Assembly: GCA_039023545.1 (NCBI GenBank)
Contig: JBCHKQ010000002.1
Coordinates: forward strand, 186,001 to 250,000
DNA: 64,000 nt
Source of the DNA: Spirochaetia bacterium 38H-sp
GTDB lineage: Bacteria > Spirochaetota > Spirochaetia > Winmispirales > Winmispiraceae
Direction of reading: 5' to 3'
Part shown: positions 6,784 to 14,617 of the stretch, one piece after another
How positions within the stretch are numbered: the first letter of the stretch is position 1
How the letters are laid out: every line of letters begins with the position of its first letter
Notes under the pieces: model-generated
Told to the model about the DNA's origin: nothing
The model's input: only the letters and a program-made list of their open reading frames with translations
Databases searched by the model: none
Translations under genes and position numbers: made by a program

Positions 6784-9700
6784 ATGACAAATTTGGTAAA
6801 AGGCAAATTTTGTAAAATTAATAACAAAGAATACTACGTGATAGAAAATTATAAGAACATGCAGCCTTTTTTTATGGCGTTGGCTTCCAGTAGCGACGTA
6901 TGGTGCTTTTTGTCTACAGAAGGCGGACTTACTGCAGGTAGAAAAAACGCAGATAATGCGATTTTTCCATATTATACAGAAGATAAAATACGGGATAATA
7001 GTGAGAATACAGGCAGCATAACAGTCATACGGGATATTGAGTCAAAAAGGATATGGATGCCTTTTTCCTTAAGATATAACGATATATATAATTTGAGTTA
7101 CAACTTGTACAAGGCTGCGGATAACACGGCAATATATTTTGAAACAATAAATCATGACCTTGAGCTTTCTTTTATGTACGGCTATACAAGCAGTGCAAAA
7201 TATGGTTTTGTCAAACACAGCATTATACGGAACACAAGTAAAGGAAAACAAAGAGATATAGAAATTCTGGACGGACTGCAAAATATTCTTCCCGCAGGCG
7301 CAACTTCTCAAGTGCAGAATGAGTTTAGCTGTCTTCTTGATGCATATAAAAAATCAGAACTTGAGAGTCCTTATCTTGGTATATACTGCCTGAGCTCCAT
7401 ACTAACTGACAGAGCAGAACCTAGCGAAGCCCTTTTTGCTACAACCTGTTTTACCACACTTAAGCCAGAGCTGATTCTGTTGTCATCTGATAAGGTAGAA
7501 AATTTTATACAGGACAGTTCTATTACAGAAGAAACAGATATAAGAGGAAAACGCTGTGCATATATTGCAAAGAAACGCATAAGTCTTGAAGAAAGCAGCG
7601 AATGGTACTTTGCTCTGGATATCAATATGACCCACAGCAAAATAGTAACACTCCTAGAAGAGTTGGAAGATATTAGTTCAACAGAAGAAAAGCTCAAAGA
7701 GGATATAAAATCCACAGCAGACGAGCTTGTGCATATAGTAGCAATGGCAGACGGTATACAGATAGGAGAGGATAAAAAAGCAACAAGCCATCACTATGCA
7801 AACACGCTATACAATGTAATGAGAGGCGGAATATTTATGGATGGCTATGACATAGATAAAGACGACTTTAGCCACTATGTAGCAATTCATAATAAAAAAG
7901 AATATTCCATACACAAGGAGTTTCTTGCAGACCTGCCGCAAAGGATGAGCAGAACAGAACTCATAGATCGTATAAAAAATCTTAACAGCAAGGTTATGAC
8001 AAGACTTGCTTCAAGCTATCTCCCTCTGTCTTTTAGCAGAAGGCATGGAGATCCATCAAGACCATGGAACAGATTTTCCATAGAGATCAAGGATAAAAAC
8101 GGCAAACAGATAAAAAACTACCAGGGAAACTGGCGTGACATTTTTCAGAACTGGGAAGCACTTTCTCTATCATATCCAGAATATTTGGAGGCATTTATAC
8201 ACACATTTCTCAATGCTACAACAGCGGATGGGTATAACCCCTACAGAATAAGTTATGATGGCATAGACTGGGAAGTTCCTGAGCAGGACAATCCCTGGGC
8301 AAATATTGGATACTGGGGAGACCATCAGATAATATATCTCCTAAAACTTCTGGAATGGTATGACAAATACAATCCCGGAAAGCTCTCAACAATGCTCAAT
8401 CAAAAACTATTTACTCACGCCAATGTACCCTACAGGATAAAACCCTATGCAGAAATATTAAAAAATCCTCAGGACACTATTGTTTTTGACTGGGATGTAC
8501 AGAAAAAAACCATCCAAAAACAGCAAGAACTTGGAAGCGACGGAAGGCTTATACTTGACGAAACAGGAGAGCCAGTCACTACAAGCCTAGCAGAAAAACT
8601 TCTCATCTTGGCTCTTACAAAGCTAGCCAACCTTATCCCTGGCGGCGGTATATGGATGAACACGCAGCGTCCAGAATGGAACGACGCAAACAACGCACTT
8701 GTAGGAGCAGGAATATCCGTTGTAACTCTGGCATATCTAAGAAGATACCTGGTATTTTTAAAGAAAATATTTGCAGATACAAAAACAGAGTATAAGGTGT
8801 CATACGAGCTTGCGGTATTTATTAACAGGATAAAAGAAATATTTGGCACATATGATCCCGTAACAACGCAGGCAGAAAAAGAAAGAGCCCTTTTTATGCA
8901 GTTTGCAGGGACAGCAGGAGAAGCTTACAGAGAAAGCATATACAACGGCCTATCTGGCCAAAACAGTCTTGCAAAAACAACAGAAATACTAGAACTAATA
9001 GACAAAGCCCTGGAACATGTGGAATACAGCCTCAAAGTAAACAAGAGAGAAGACGGACTATACCATTCATATAATTTGCTTATAACAGAAAAAGATAGCG
9101 CAAGAATCAGACATCTCTACCCTATGTTAGAAGGACAAGTTGCAATACTTTCTTCCGGCATGTTAAGTCCCCAAGAGAGTATAGAAGTGCTGGAATCACT
9201 CAGAAACAGTGCACTTTTTAGAGAAGACCAGCACTCATACATGTTGTACCCAGATAGAGATCTACCGCGATTTATGCAGAAGAACAAACTCTCTCTAGAA
9301 GAAGCAAAAAAGATTCCAATCATAGAAAAGATGTTTGCCAACAATGACTACAGACTCATAGAACCGGACAAAAAAGGCTACGCTCATTTTAACCCAGAAT
9401 TTAGAAACAGAGAATGTCTGGAAAAAACCTTTAAAGAAATACTGCGGGAAGAAACATACTCTGCTTACGCACAAGATCTGGAAATGCTAGAAAAACTATA
9501 TGAGCAAACATTTGACCACAAATCATTTACAGGACGCTCAGGCACTTTTTTTGCATACGAAGGGCTTGGTAGCATATACTGGCATATGGTATCAAAACTC
9601 CTTTTGGCAGTACAGGAAAATATAGAAAAAGCAGAAGGCACAACAAGAAAAAAACTTGCGGATATCTATCACGACATAAGAGCAGGACTGGGCTTTTCAA

Positions 9701-10164
9701 AAGACCCGCAGACATATGGAGCCTTTCCAACAGAACCTTACTCACACACACCGGCACACAAAGGAGCACAACAACCAGGAATGACAGGGCAGGTAAAAGA
9801 AGAGCTTTTAACACGAGCAGGAGAACTCGGTATAAAGATAGAGAACAGACAGCTAACATTCTCCCCTTATTTGCTCCCTGCAAAAGAATTGCTCACAAAA
9901 GAAAAAAGCACTAGCATAATCTGTAACCAAGGAAGACTAACGATAAACATCCCAGAAGGAGGATTTGCCTTTACAATCTGCGGCACCCCTGTAATCTACT
10001 CGACAGGAGATATCCCGGCAATAACAATAGAATATGCGGATGGCAAGAAGACAATAATTGCAGGGACAACATTGGACACGGAAACAAGCAGTAAAATATT
10101 TATGCGAACAAATAGCATAAAAACAATTACATGCACGATACAGAAAGAAAAACTTTATCAATAA
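6784..10164 (+). CDS. Large GH94-like glycoside phosphorylase/hydrolase family protein
   Basis: A 1126-aa protein without signal peptide or membrane segments. The N-terminal half is beta-rich. From about residue 450 it turns into helical-barrel-like sequence with GYWGDHQIIYLLKLLEWYDK near 507-530 and GGGIWMNTQRPEWNDANN near 619-636. The pattern of a WGDH helix followed by a glycine-rich segment ending in WND resembles GH94 cellobiose/chitobiose phosphorylases and related (alpha/alpha)6-barrel enzymes. I cannot name the substrate or confirm phosphorolysis. It is monocistronic, with AGGAG before the ATG and an operator-bearing promoter. A half-copy of the hairpin element starts one base after its stop. 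Confidence 0.5.
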   Translation: MTNLVKGKFCKINNKEYYVIENYKNMQPFFMALASSSDVWCFLSTEGGLTAGRKNADNAIFPYYTEDKIRDNSENTGSITVIRDIESKRIWMPFSLRYNDIYNLSYNLYKAADNTAIYFETINHDLELSFMYGYTSSAKYGFVKHSIIRNTSKGKQRDIEILDGLQNILPAGATSQVQNEFSCLLDAYKKSELESPYLGIYCLSSILTDRAEPSEALFATTCFTTLKPELILLSSDKVENFIQDSSITEETDIRGKRCAYIAKKRISLEESSEWYFALDINMTHSKIVTLLEELEDISSTEEKLKEDIKSTADELVHIVAMADGIQIGEDKKATSHHYANTLYNVMRGGIFMDGYDIDKDDFSHYVAIHNKKEYSIHKEFLADLPQRMSRTELIDRIKNLNSKVMTRLASSYLPLSFSRRHGDPSRPWNRFSIEIKDKNGKQIKNYQGNWRDIFQNWEALSLSYPEYLEAFIHTFLNATTADGYNPYRISYDGIDWEVPEQDNPWANIGYWGDHQIIYLLKLLEWYDKYNPGKLSTMLNQKLFTHANVPYRIKPYAEILKNPQDTIVFDWDVQKKTIQKQQELGSDGRLILDETGEPVTTSLAEKLLILALTKLANLIPGGGIWMNTQRPEWNDANNALVGAGISVVTLAYLRRYLVFLKKIFADTKTEYKVSYELAVFINRIKEIFGTYDPVTTQAEKERALFMQFAGTAGEAYRESIYNGLSGQNSLAKTTEILELIDKALEHVEYSLKVNKREDGLYHSYNLLITEKDSARIRHLYPMLEGQVAILSSGMLSPQESIEVLESLRNSALFREDQHSYMLYPDRDLPRFMQKNKLSLEEAKKIPIIEKMFANNDYRLIEPDKKGYAHFNPEFRNRECLEKTFKEILREETYSAYAQDLEMLEKLYEQTFDHKSFTGRSGTFFAYEGLGSIYWHMVSKLLLAVQENIEKAEGTTRKKLADIYHDIRAGLGFSKDPQTYGAFPTEPYSHTPAHKGAQQPGMTGQVKEELLTRAGELGIKIENRQLTFSPYLLPAKELLTKEKSTSIICNQGRLTINIPEGGFAFTICGTPVIYSTGDIPAITIEYADGKKTIIAGTTLDTETSSKIFMRTNSIKTITCTIQKEKLYQ

Positions 10165-10165
10165 A

Positions 10166-10235
10166 TTATACCGAACGGAGGGAGCGCATCACTTATACAG
10201 AGTAGTAAAAATTGCGCTCACTCCTGCCTGCGGCA
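10166..10235 (+). repeat. Four-hairpin element, copy 2, left half only
   Basis: Left outer arm TTATACCGAACG (10166-10177), one base after the stop codon of the GH94-like gene. Hairpin A: GAGGGAGCGCA (10178-10188) with TGCGCTCACTC (10213-10223), one mismatch. Hairpin B: TGCC-TGC-GGCA (10225-10235). No hairpins C or D follow; the miaA 3' end comes 18 nt later. The matching right half is at 11478-11526. Confidence 0.85.
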
Positions 10236-10253
10236 TTATGGTTGCCAAAAAAA

Positions 10254-11192
10254 CTATGATAGATATGTGGTCAAAGCATGCTCTGCGAAATCCTTGATAT
10301 CAGATACCACAGAGATATTCTCTGGATGGTACCATCTTACATCCCCAAAACGCTTAAAAAAAGTGAGCTGTCGTTTTGCAAAATGCCGAGTATTCTTCTT
10401 GATTTCTTCTTTTATAAAATCCAGGGGAGCACCTTTATTAATAAAAAACTCCCTGTATCCTATAGCCTTAAGAGCGGGGGAATCAGCTGTATAACCTTCT
10501 CTGGCAAGGGCTTCTACCTCTTCTGCCAGCCCGGATACAAACATATTATCCACCCTCAGGTTTATCCTCTGATACAACTCTTCTCTGGGACGCATAAGCC
10601 CCAAAACATAAAAAGAATATTGGGAACGTCTCTCTCCGCACACTCCAAAAGAAGAAAGCTTTTTTCCTGTCTGCTCGATAACCTCAAGAGCCCTGGATAT
10701 TCTATAAACATCATTTTTTCCAATCTTTTCCGCAGCCTGTCTATCAATATCAAAAAGTTTTTCCCAAGCTAATTGTGCTCCATGTTCTTCTATAAAACGC
10801 TTTACCCTCTCTCTTACTGTAGGACTTGCCGTAGGTGTCTCCGGAAGACCATATATAAAATGACGCAAATAATAGGCAGTTCCTCCGGCAACAATAGGTA
10901 TTTTGCCTCTTGCTGCAATTTCTTTGGCACAGTCGTCTGCAAGCTGCACAAAATTGCCTACCGTATATTGCTCATCCGGGAAAAGTATGTCTATGAGATG
11001 ATGCTTGAGCTTTTTTTGCTCTGATAAAGAAGGCTTTGCGGTACCTATGTCCAAGCCTTTATAGACTTGGTATGCATCCGCACTTATTATTTCTGCTATA
11101 TCATAAAGATTATCGATAAGAAGGGATGTCTTTCCTACACCGGTCGGGCCAAGAATGACCACGACCGGTATTGGCTTGTTATTTTTCTTCAA
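10254..11192 (-). CDS. miaA: tRNA dimethylallyltransferase
   Basis: A 312-aa protein, normal length. The P-loop GPTGVGKT lies near residue 16, followed by the family motifs SADAYQVYKGLDIGTAKP, HHLIDI, and IVAGGTAYYLRH. MiaA transfers dimethylallyl from DMAPP to A37 of tRNAs reading UNN codons. MiaB, which acts on its product, is encoded at 42210. The first codon is TTG at 11192, overlapping the rpoZ end by 14 nt. No ATG lies before the P-loop, so TTG or a slightly later GTG must be used. The rpoZ-miaA pair is bracketed by the two halves of a split hairpin element. Confidence 0.95.
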   Translation of the reverse strand: MKKNNKPIPVVVILGPTGVGKTSLLIDNLYDIAEIISADAYQVYKGLDIGTAKPSLSEQKKLKHHLIDILFPDEQYTVGNFVQLADDCAKEIAARGKIPIVAGGTAYYLRHFIYGLPETPTASPTVRERVKRFIEEHGAQLAWEKLFDIDRQAAEKIGKNDVYRISRALEVIEQTGKKLSSFGVCGERRSQYSFYVLGLMRPREELYQRINLRVDNMFVSGLAEEVEALAREGYTADSPALKAIGYREFFINKGAPLDFIKEEIKKNTRHFAKRQLTFFKRFGDVRWYHPENISVVSDIKDFAEHALTTYLS

Positions 11193-11373
11193 GCTGGAAC
11201 TGTACTTCCTTGGTTAATACTTGTTTTAAACTGAGAGAAACTATCTTGGAACCAACTTCTTCTACTTCTTTGCCTTTAAGGGATGCTAGCTGAGAAGCTC
11301 TTTTTATCGCGGCAACGCTAAGCTCATAAGCATTGCCTTTATAATCTATAAGCTCTGACAATGGTATTATCAT
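11179..11373 (-). CDS. rpoZ: RNA polymerase omega subunit
   Basis: A 64-aa protein. It begins MIIPLSELIDYKGNAYELSV and continues AAIKRASQL, matching the conserved N-terminal helix of omega (in E. coli NRFDLVLVAARRARQM). Omega binds the beta-prime C-terminus and helps assemble RNA polymerase. AGGAG precedes the ATG, and a TTGACA promoter lies at 11427-11455. It overlaps miaA by 14 nt, so miaA is probably translated by coupling. Confidence 0.82.
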   Translation of the reverse strand: MIIPLSELIDYKGNAYELSVAAIKRASQLASLKGKEVEEVGSKIVSLSLKQVLTKEVQFQLEEK

Positions 11374-11426
11374 GTTATTACCTCTCCTATTGTGTGTTAG
11401 AATAACAAAAATGTGTCTTGCTGTAA

Positions 11427-11455
11427 ATATGCTTATGTATGTTGAGTGCTGTCAA
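11427..11455 (-). promoter_or_regulatory. Promoter of rpoZ-miaA
   Basis: On the minus strand, TTGACA (complement of 11450-11455), 17-nt spacer, GCATAT (complement of 11427-11432). The -35 is perfect and the -10 weak. It lies inside the interval between the two half-elements, so the rpoZ-miaA unit carries its own promoter. Confidence 0.55.
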
Positions 11456-11477
11456 AGCTGATTATTATGCTTTTCTT

Positions 11478-11526
11478 CTGCCGGAGGCAGCGCAGCCTGC
11501 AACAGCGGGCTGCGCGTTCGGTATAA
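11478..11526 (+). repeat. Four-hairpin element, copy 2, right half only
   Basis: Hairpin C: CTGCC-GGA-GGCAG (11478-11490). Hairpin D: GCGCAGCC (11490-11497) with GGCTGCGC (11508-11515). Right outer arm CGTTCGGTATAA (11515-11526), the perfect complement of the left arm at 10166-10177. It ends 8 nt before the stop codon of the cmk-like gene. Confidence 0.85.
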
Positions 11527-11534
11527 AAATGTTT

Positions 11535-12059
11535 TCAGACTTTCCAGCGTTTTTTTGCTTCTTGTGTAATGATGTCTTTTATCATTTTGGGTGTCATGTT
11601 CTCGGTGTCTATTATGATGTCCGCTACTTCTTGGTATTTTTCTATGTCTATACCGTACAGTTCTTTGTATCTTTTGCTATCGGATATATCGCGTTGCTTT
11701 GTTCTGTTAAACACGTCCTTAAAGTCTCCACCTTCTCTTTTGCGGATTCTCTGTGCACGTACCTCGGGGGAAGCATAGAGATATACTTTTAGGGCTTCTT
11801 TTGGAGCAAGCCATATCGCCAGTCTTGAGCCCAGTACGCAGTTTCCCTCCTCAAGAAAGTCTTTTTGCTTGTTGTCAAGGTAAATGTCCCAATCAAAGCT
11901 TTTGTTAGCTTCTTCCATTATTTGTTCAAGTGTTACGCCTTTTTCTGCTGCAATGTTCCTAAATGTATAGTTTATCCACTTGAGGGATAGTTCTTCTGCT
12001 ACTAGTCTGCTCACAGTGGAGTTACCACAGCCGCTTTTCCCTGATATCGCTATTATCAT
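11535..12059 (-). CDS. Cytidylate kinase-like protein (short form)
   Basis: A 174-aa NMP kinase. The P-loop is AISGKSGCGNSTVSRL, where Asn replaces the usual Lys of GxGK(S/T); a lid-like segment with RAQRIRKREGG follows. The length and the GNST P-loop fit the short cytidylate-kinase-like family (archaeal type) rather than the ~225-aa Cmk. It would phosphorylate CMP/dCMP, but the Asn means activity should be tested. GGAGG precedes the ATG. It is last in a murC-yicC-cmk operon. Confidence 0.75.
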   Translation of the reverse strand: MIIAISGKSGCGNSTVSRLVAEELSLKWINYTFRNIAAEKGVTLEQIMEEANKSFDWDIYLDNKQKDFLEEGNCVLGSRLAIWLAPKEALKVYLYASPEVRAQRIRKREGGDFKDVFNRTKQRDISDSKRYKELYGIDIEKYQEVADIIIDTENMTPKMIKDIITQEAKKRWKV

Positions 12060-12070
12060 ATCTTCCTCCG

Positions 12071-12937
12071 CTATTCTATGTTTCTGAGCTGTTCTCTTAT
12101 GTTTTCAACTGCGTCTTTCATGTCGACAACTTTCTGGCTTATTTCTACTATTGTGCTTTTTGAGCCTATTGTGTTTATTTCTCTGTTCATCTCCTGGCAA
12201 AGAAAATCAAGCTTTTTACCCACCGGGATGTCTGAATCCGCCAGTTCTTTAAAAAGTTTTATGTGTGCCTCAAGCCTGGATATTTCTTCGTTTACAGAAT
12301 ACTTGGTAAGGAGCACGGCCAATTCCGCAAGCATCCTCTGTTCGTCCACAGCACCGGATAAAAGCTCCTGCATTCTTATAGTAAGCTGCTCTTTAAACAT
12401 GGCTTCCAGCTCTGCTGCTCTTGTTTTTATATTTGCAAGTCCGTCTTCTACATGAGTAAGCTGAGATAGTATATCTCCTTTTGTGGCTTTTCCCTCCCTT
12501 TCCTTGGTTTCTATAAAGTCATACATGGCCTTATCGAGAACAGGCGTAAGGAAATCCATAAACTCATCTGGTGACAGATCTTTTTCTGTCTTGAGAAAGC
12601 CACCTACGGTAATAAGATTGTCAAGAGTTATTTTACCAGAAAGCTTTCTCTTCTTTTTTATCTGATAAAAGGCAGAAAGATAGGCATCCAGAAGCTCATA
12701 ATCCACATTAACGTTTATTTTTTCTTCCAATTCTTTTACTCTTATATAAACTTCTACCTTTCCTCTTTGTATTCTAGTGCTGACAAGTTTCCTTACCTCC
12801 GGCTCTATCATACTAAAATAGGAGGGAAGTCCTACAAAAAGCTCCATAAAGCGGTTGTTATAGCCTTTTATTTCTACAGAGACATTCCACCTGTTATTGG
12901 CTGCTTCTTTATATGCATAGCCTGTCATGCTTCTCAT
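12071..12937 (-). CDS. yicC: YicC family endoribonuclease
   Basis: A 288-aa protein of normal length. The N-terminus MRSMTGYAYKEA and the following EIKGYNNRFMEL are family hallmarks. The C-terminal KLDFLCQEMNREINTIGSKS (DUF1732 region) is the most conserved part. Members are RNA-binding endoribonucleases; E. coli YicC degrades an sRNA. The start overlaps the murC stop by 4 nt (ATGA), so the two are coupled. Confidence 0.93.
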   Translation of the reverse strand: MRSMTGYAYKEAANNRWNVSVEIKGYNNRFMELFVGLPSYFSMIEPEVRKLVSTRIQRGKVEVYIRVKELEEKINVNVDYELLDAYLSAFYQIKKKRKLSGKITLDNLITVGGFLKTEKDLSPDEFMDFLTPVLDKAMYDFIETKEREGKATKGDILSQLTHVEDGLANIKTRAAELEAMFKEQLTIRMQELLSGAVDEQRMLAELAVLLTKYSVNEEISRLEAHIKLFKELADSDIPVGKKLDFLCQEMNREINTIGSKSTIVEISQKVVDMKDAVENIREQLRNIE

Positions 12938-14439
12938 ATATTTTTGTCCTCCAAGTTAGAATAATACTTGTAAAGTTCTCTTCCTAAAATCCAGTTGTTT
13001 CCTGCACCCATAGTGATAAAAACATCCCCTGGTTTCAAAAGCTCCCTGCAAAGTCCCATGGCATCCATAACCTCATGCGAGTAATAAACAGCATCCTGTC
13101 TTTCTTTTACTCTCTCATACAGGTCTTTTCCTGTTATGTCTCCGGATTTTTCCCTGGCCGAGGCATATATCTTATGAAGTATGACAATATCTGCGTCAGT
13201 AAAGGATGCAGCAAAGTCATCAAGCAGTGCCTTTGTCCTGGAATAAGTATGGGACATAAAATCAACGACAATTCTTCTGCCGGGATAAAAAGAACGATAA
13301 CCTGCAATTGTAGAGCGTATTGCAGTGGGATGATGGCCATAGTCATCAATAAACAGAATTCCCCCAGTTTCCCCTACAACCTCGCTTCTTCTCCTGGTTC
13401 CGGAAAAAGCAAGAAAAGCTGCAGAAAGCTTGTCGTAGTAGTCTTCTATAAAGCTGTCAAAAGACTCAGAAAACCCAGCCTTGACAGCAAGGACACTGAT
13501 AAGCGCAAGGGCACCAACAGCATTCTCAATCATATGTTCACCTGGTACCTTTAGAGAAAAAGAAAATCTGTCATTGACAGAAAAACGCTGCATACCTGCA
13601 AGTTGTTCTGTGCCACTGATTCTAAAAGAAGCATCCCCAATTTTACCGTAGGAAATGAGATTTATATCTGTCCTACTACCAGAAATATGTTTTGCTACAG
13701 AACATGCTCCAGCATTATCCGCACAATAAATGAAAAAACCGTTCTCAGGCAATTTCATAGTATAATCTATAAAAGCGGATTCTATGTCCTTATAATCCTT
13801 AAAATAATCGAGATGATCAGGCTCAACGCTTGTAAGAAGAACACAGGAGGGAGAAAAGTGCATAAAGTGCCTTCTATACTCACATGTCTCTGCAATAAAA
13901 AAACTTGCCTTCTTTTTGTCAAAATGGATTGACGGAGAAGAAAGAACATTATAAGAAGGTCCTATAGTAGCCCGACCTCCCCATAGAGGCACTGCGCTGC
14001 CTGTAAGCGAGAGCGCAGGCAGTCCAATGGCATTGGCAAGAGTACCGGAAATAGCCGTAGTACTTGTTTTACCGTGTACGCCAGAAATACCACAAGAAAA
14101 AAAACCCTGAGAAAATGCGCCTAAGGCTTCAGGATAAGAGACAAGCGGTAGCCCTAATTGAGCTGCTCTAACAAGCTGAGGATGAGAAGACTTGTCGTAT
14201 GCTGCGGAAAAAACAATACAGTCCCATGAAGAATCAATCCACTCAGAAGAAAAATCACGTATACAGACACCGAGAGATGACAGTATCTCATCTGTATAAA
14301 AGGGCTCATCCACATCGGAGCCCTCCACAAAGGCACCGGAAGATACACACAACTCCGCAAGAGCCGTCATTCCGGTACCCTTAATACCTACAAAAAAAAG
14401 TCTGGAAGAAGCAAGTGATGACGGTAAAAACAAATCCAT
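12934..14439 (-). CDS. murC: UDP-N-acetylmuramate--L-alanine ligase
   Basis: A 501-aa Mur ligase. The N-terminal dinucleotide-binding loop is FFVGIKGTGMTALAEL (MurC: GIGGxGM). The ATP loop is GVHGKTSTTA near residue 120, followed by the central ligase domain (TSVEPDHLDYF) and the C-terminal domain (FIDDYGHHPTAI, FMSHTYSRT). It adds L-Ala to UDP-MurNAc in peptidoglycan synthesis. Mpl ligase is the main alternative, but gene length and motifs favour MurC. No Shine-Dalgarno precedes the ATG, and the predicted transcript start falls on it. It heads murC-yicC-cmk. Confidence 0.9.
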   Translation of the reverse strand: MDLFLPSSLASSRLFFVGIKGTGMTALAELCVSSGAFVEGSDVDEPFYTDEILSSLGVCIRDFSSEWIDSSWDCIVFSAAYDKSSHPQLVRAAQLGLPLVSYPEALGAFSQGFFSCGISGVHGKTSTTAISGTLANAIGLPALSLTGSAVPLWGGRATIGPSYNVLSSPSIHFDKKKASFFIAETCEYRRHFMHFSPSCVLLTSVEPDHLDYFKDYKDIESAFIDYTMKLPENGFFIYCADNAGACSVAKHISGSRTDINLISYGKIGDASFRISGTEQLAGMQRFSVNDRFSFSLKVPGEHMIENAVGALALISVLAVKAGFSESFDSFIEDYYDKLSAAFLAFSGTRRRSEVVGETGGILFIDDYGHHPTAIRSTIAGYRSFYPGRRIVVDFMSHTYSRTKALLDDFAASFTDADIVILHKIYASAREKSGDITGKDLYERVKERQDAVYYSHEVMDAMGLCRELLKPGDVFITMGAGNNWILGRELYKYYSNLEDKNI

Positions 14440-14444
14440 GCAAA

Positions 14445-14473
14445 ATATTAAAAAAAACAGAAAGCTATTTCAA
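14445..14473 (-). promoter_or_regulatory. murC promoter, apparently leaderless
   Basis: On the minus strand, TTGAAA (complement of 14468-14473), 17-nt spacer, TAATAT (complement of 14445-14450). Only five bases separate the -10 box from the murC ATG, so transcription should begin at or next to the A of ATG. The rest of the 178-nt gap 14440-14617 is A-rich and holds the fusA-type terminator. Confidence 0.55.
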
Positions 14474-14582
14474 GTAACACATAAAAATAAAAAATACAAA
14501 AACACCTTTCTCTGCACAGCAAAACAGGCAAGAAATCCACATATCATTTTCTGGCAAGACTTTTATGCCCAAAAAACAAAAA

Positions 14583-14602
14583 GGGGATGCTAAGGCATCC
14601 CC
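14583..14602 (-). terminator. Terminator of the EF-G-like gene
   Basis: GGGGATGC (14583-14590), loop TAAG, GCATCCCC (14595-14602). On the minus strand the hairpin is followed by UUUUUG and a further U-rich stretch. It lies 16 nt after the stop codon. Confidence 0.88.
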
Positions 14603-14617
14603 CTGTCATTTTGCAAC

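Noticed and set aside
10254..10772. Plus-strand frames inside miaA (10267-10494, 10278-10772)
   Set aside because: They are antisense shadows of a clearly recognised gene.
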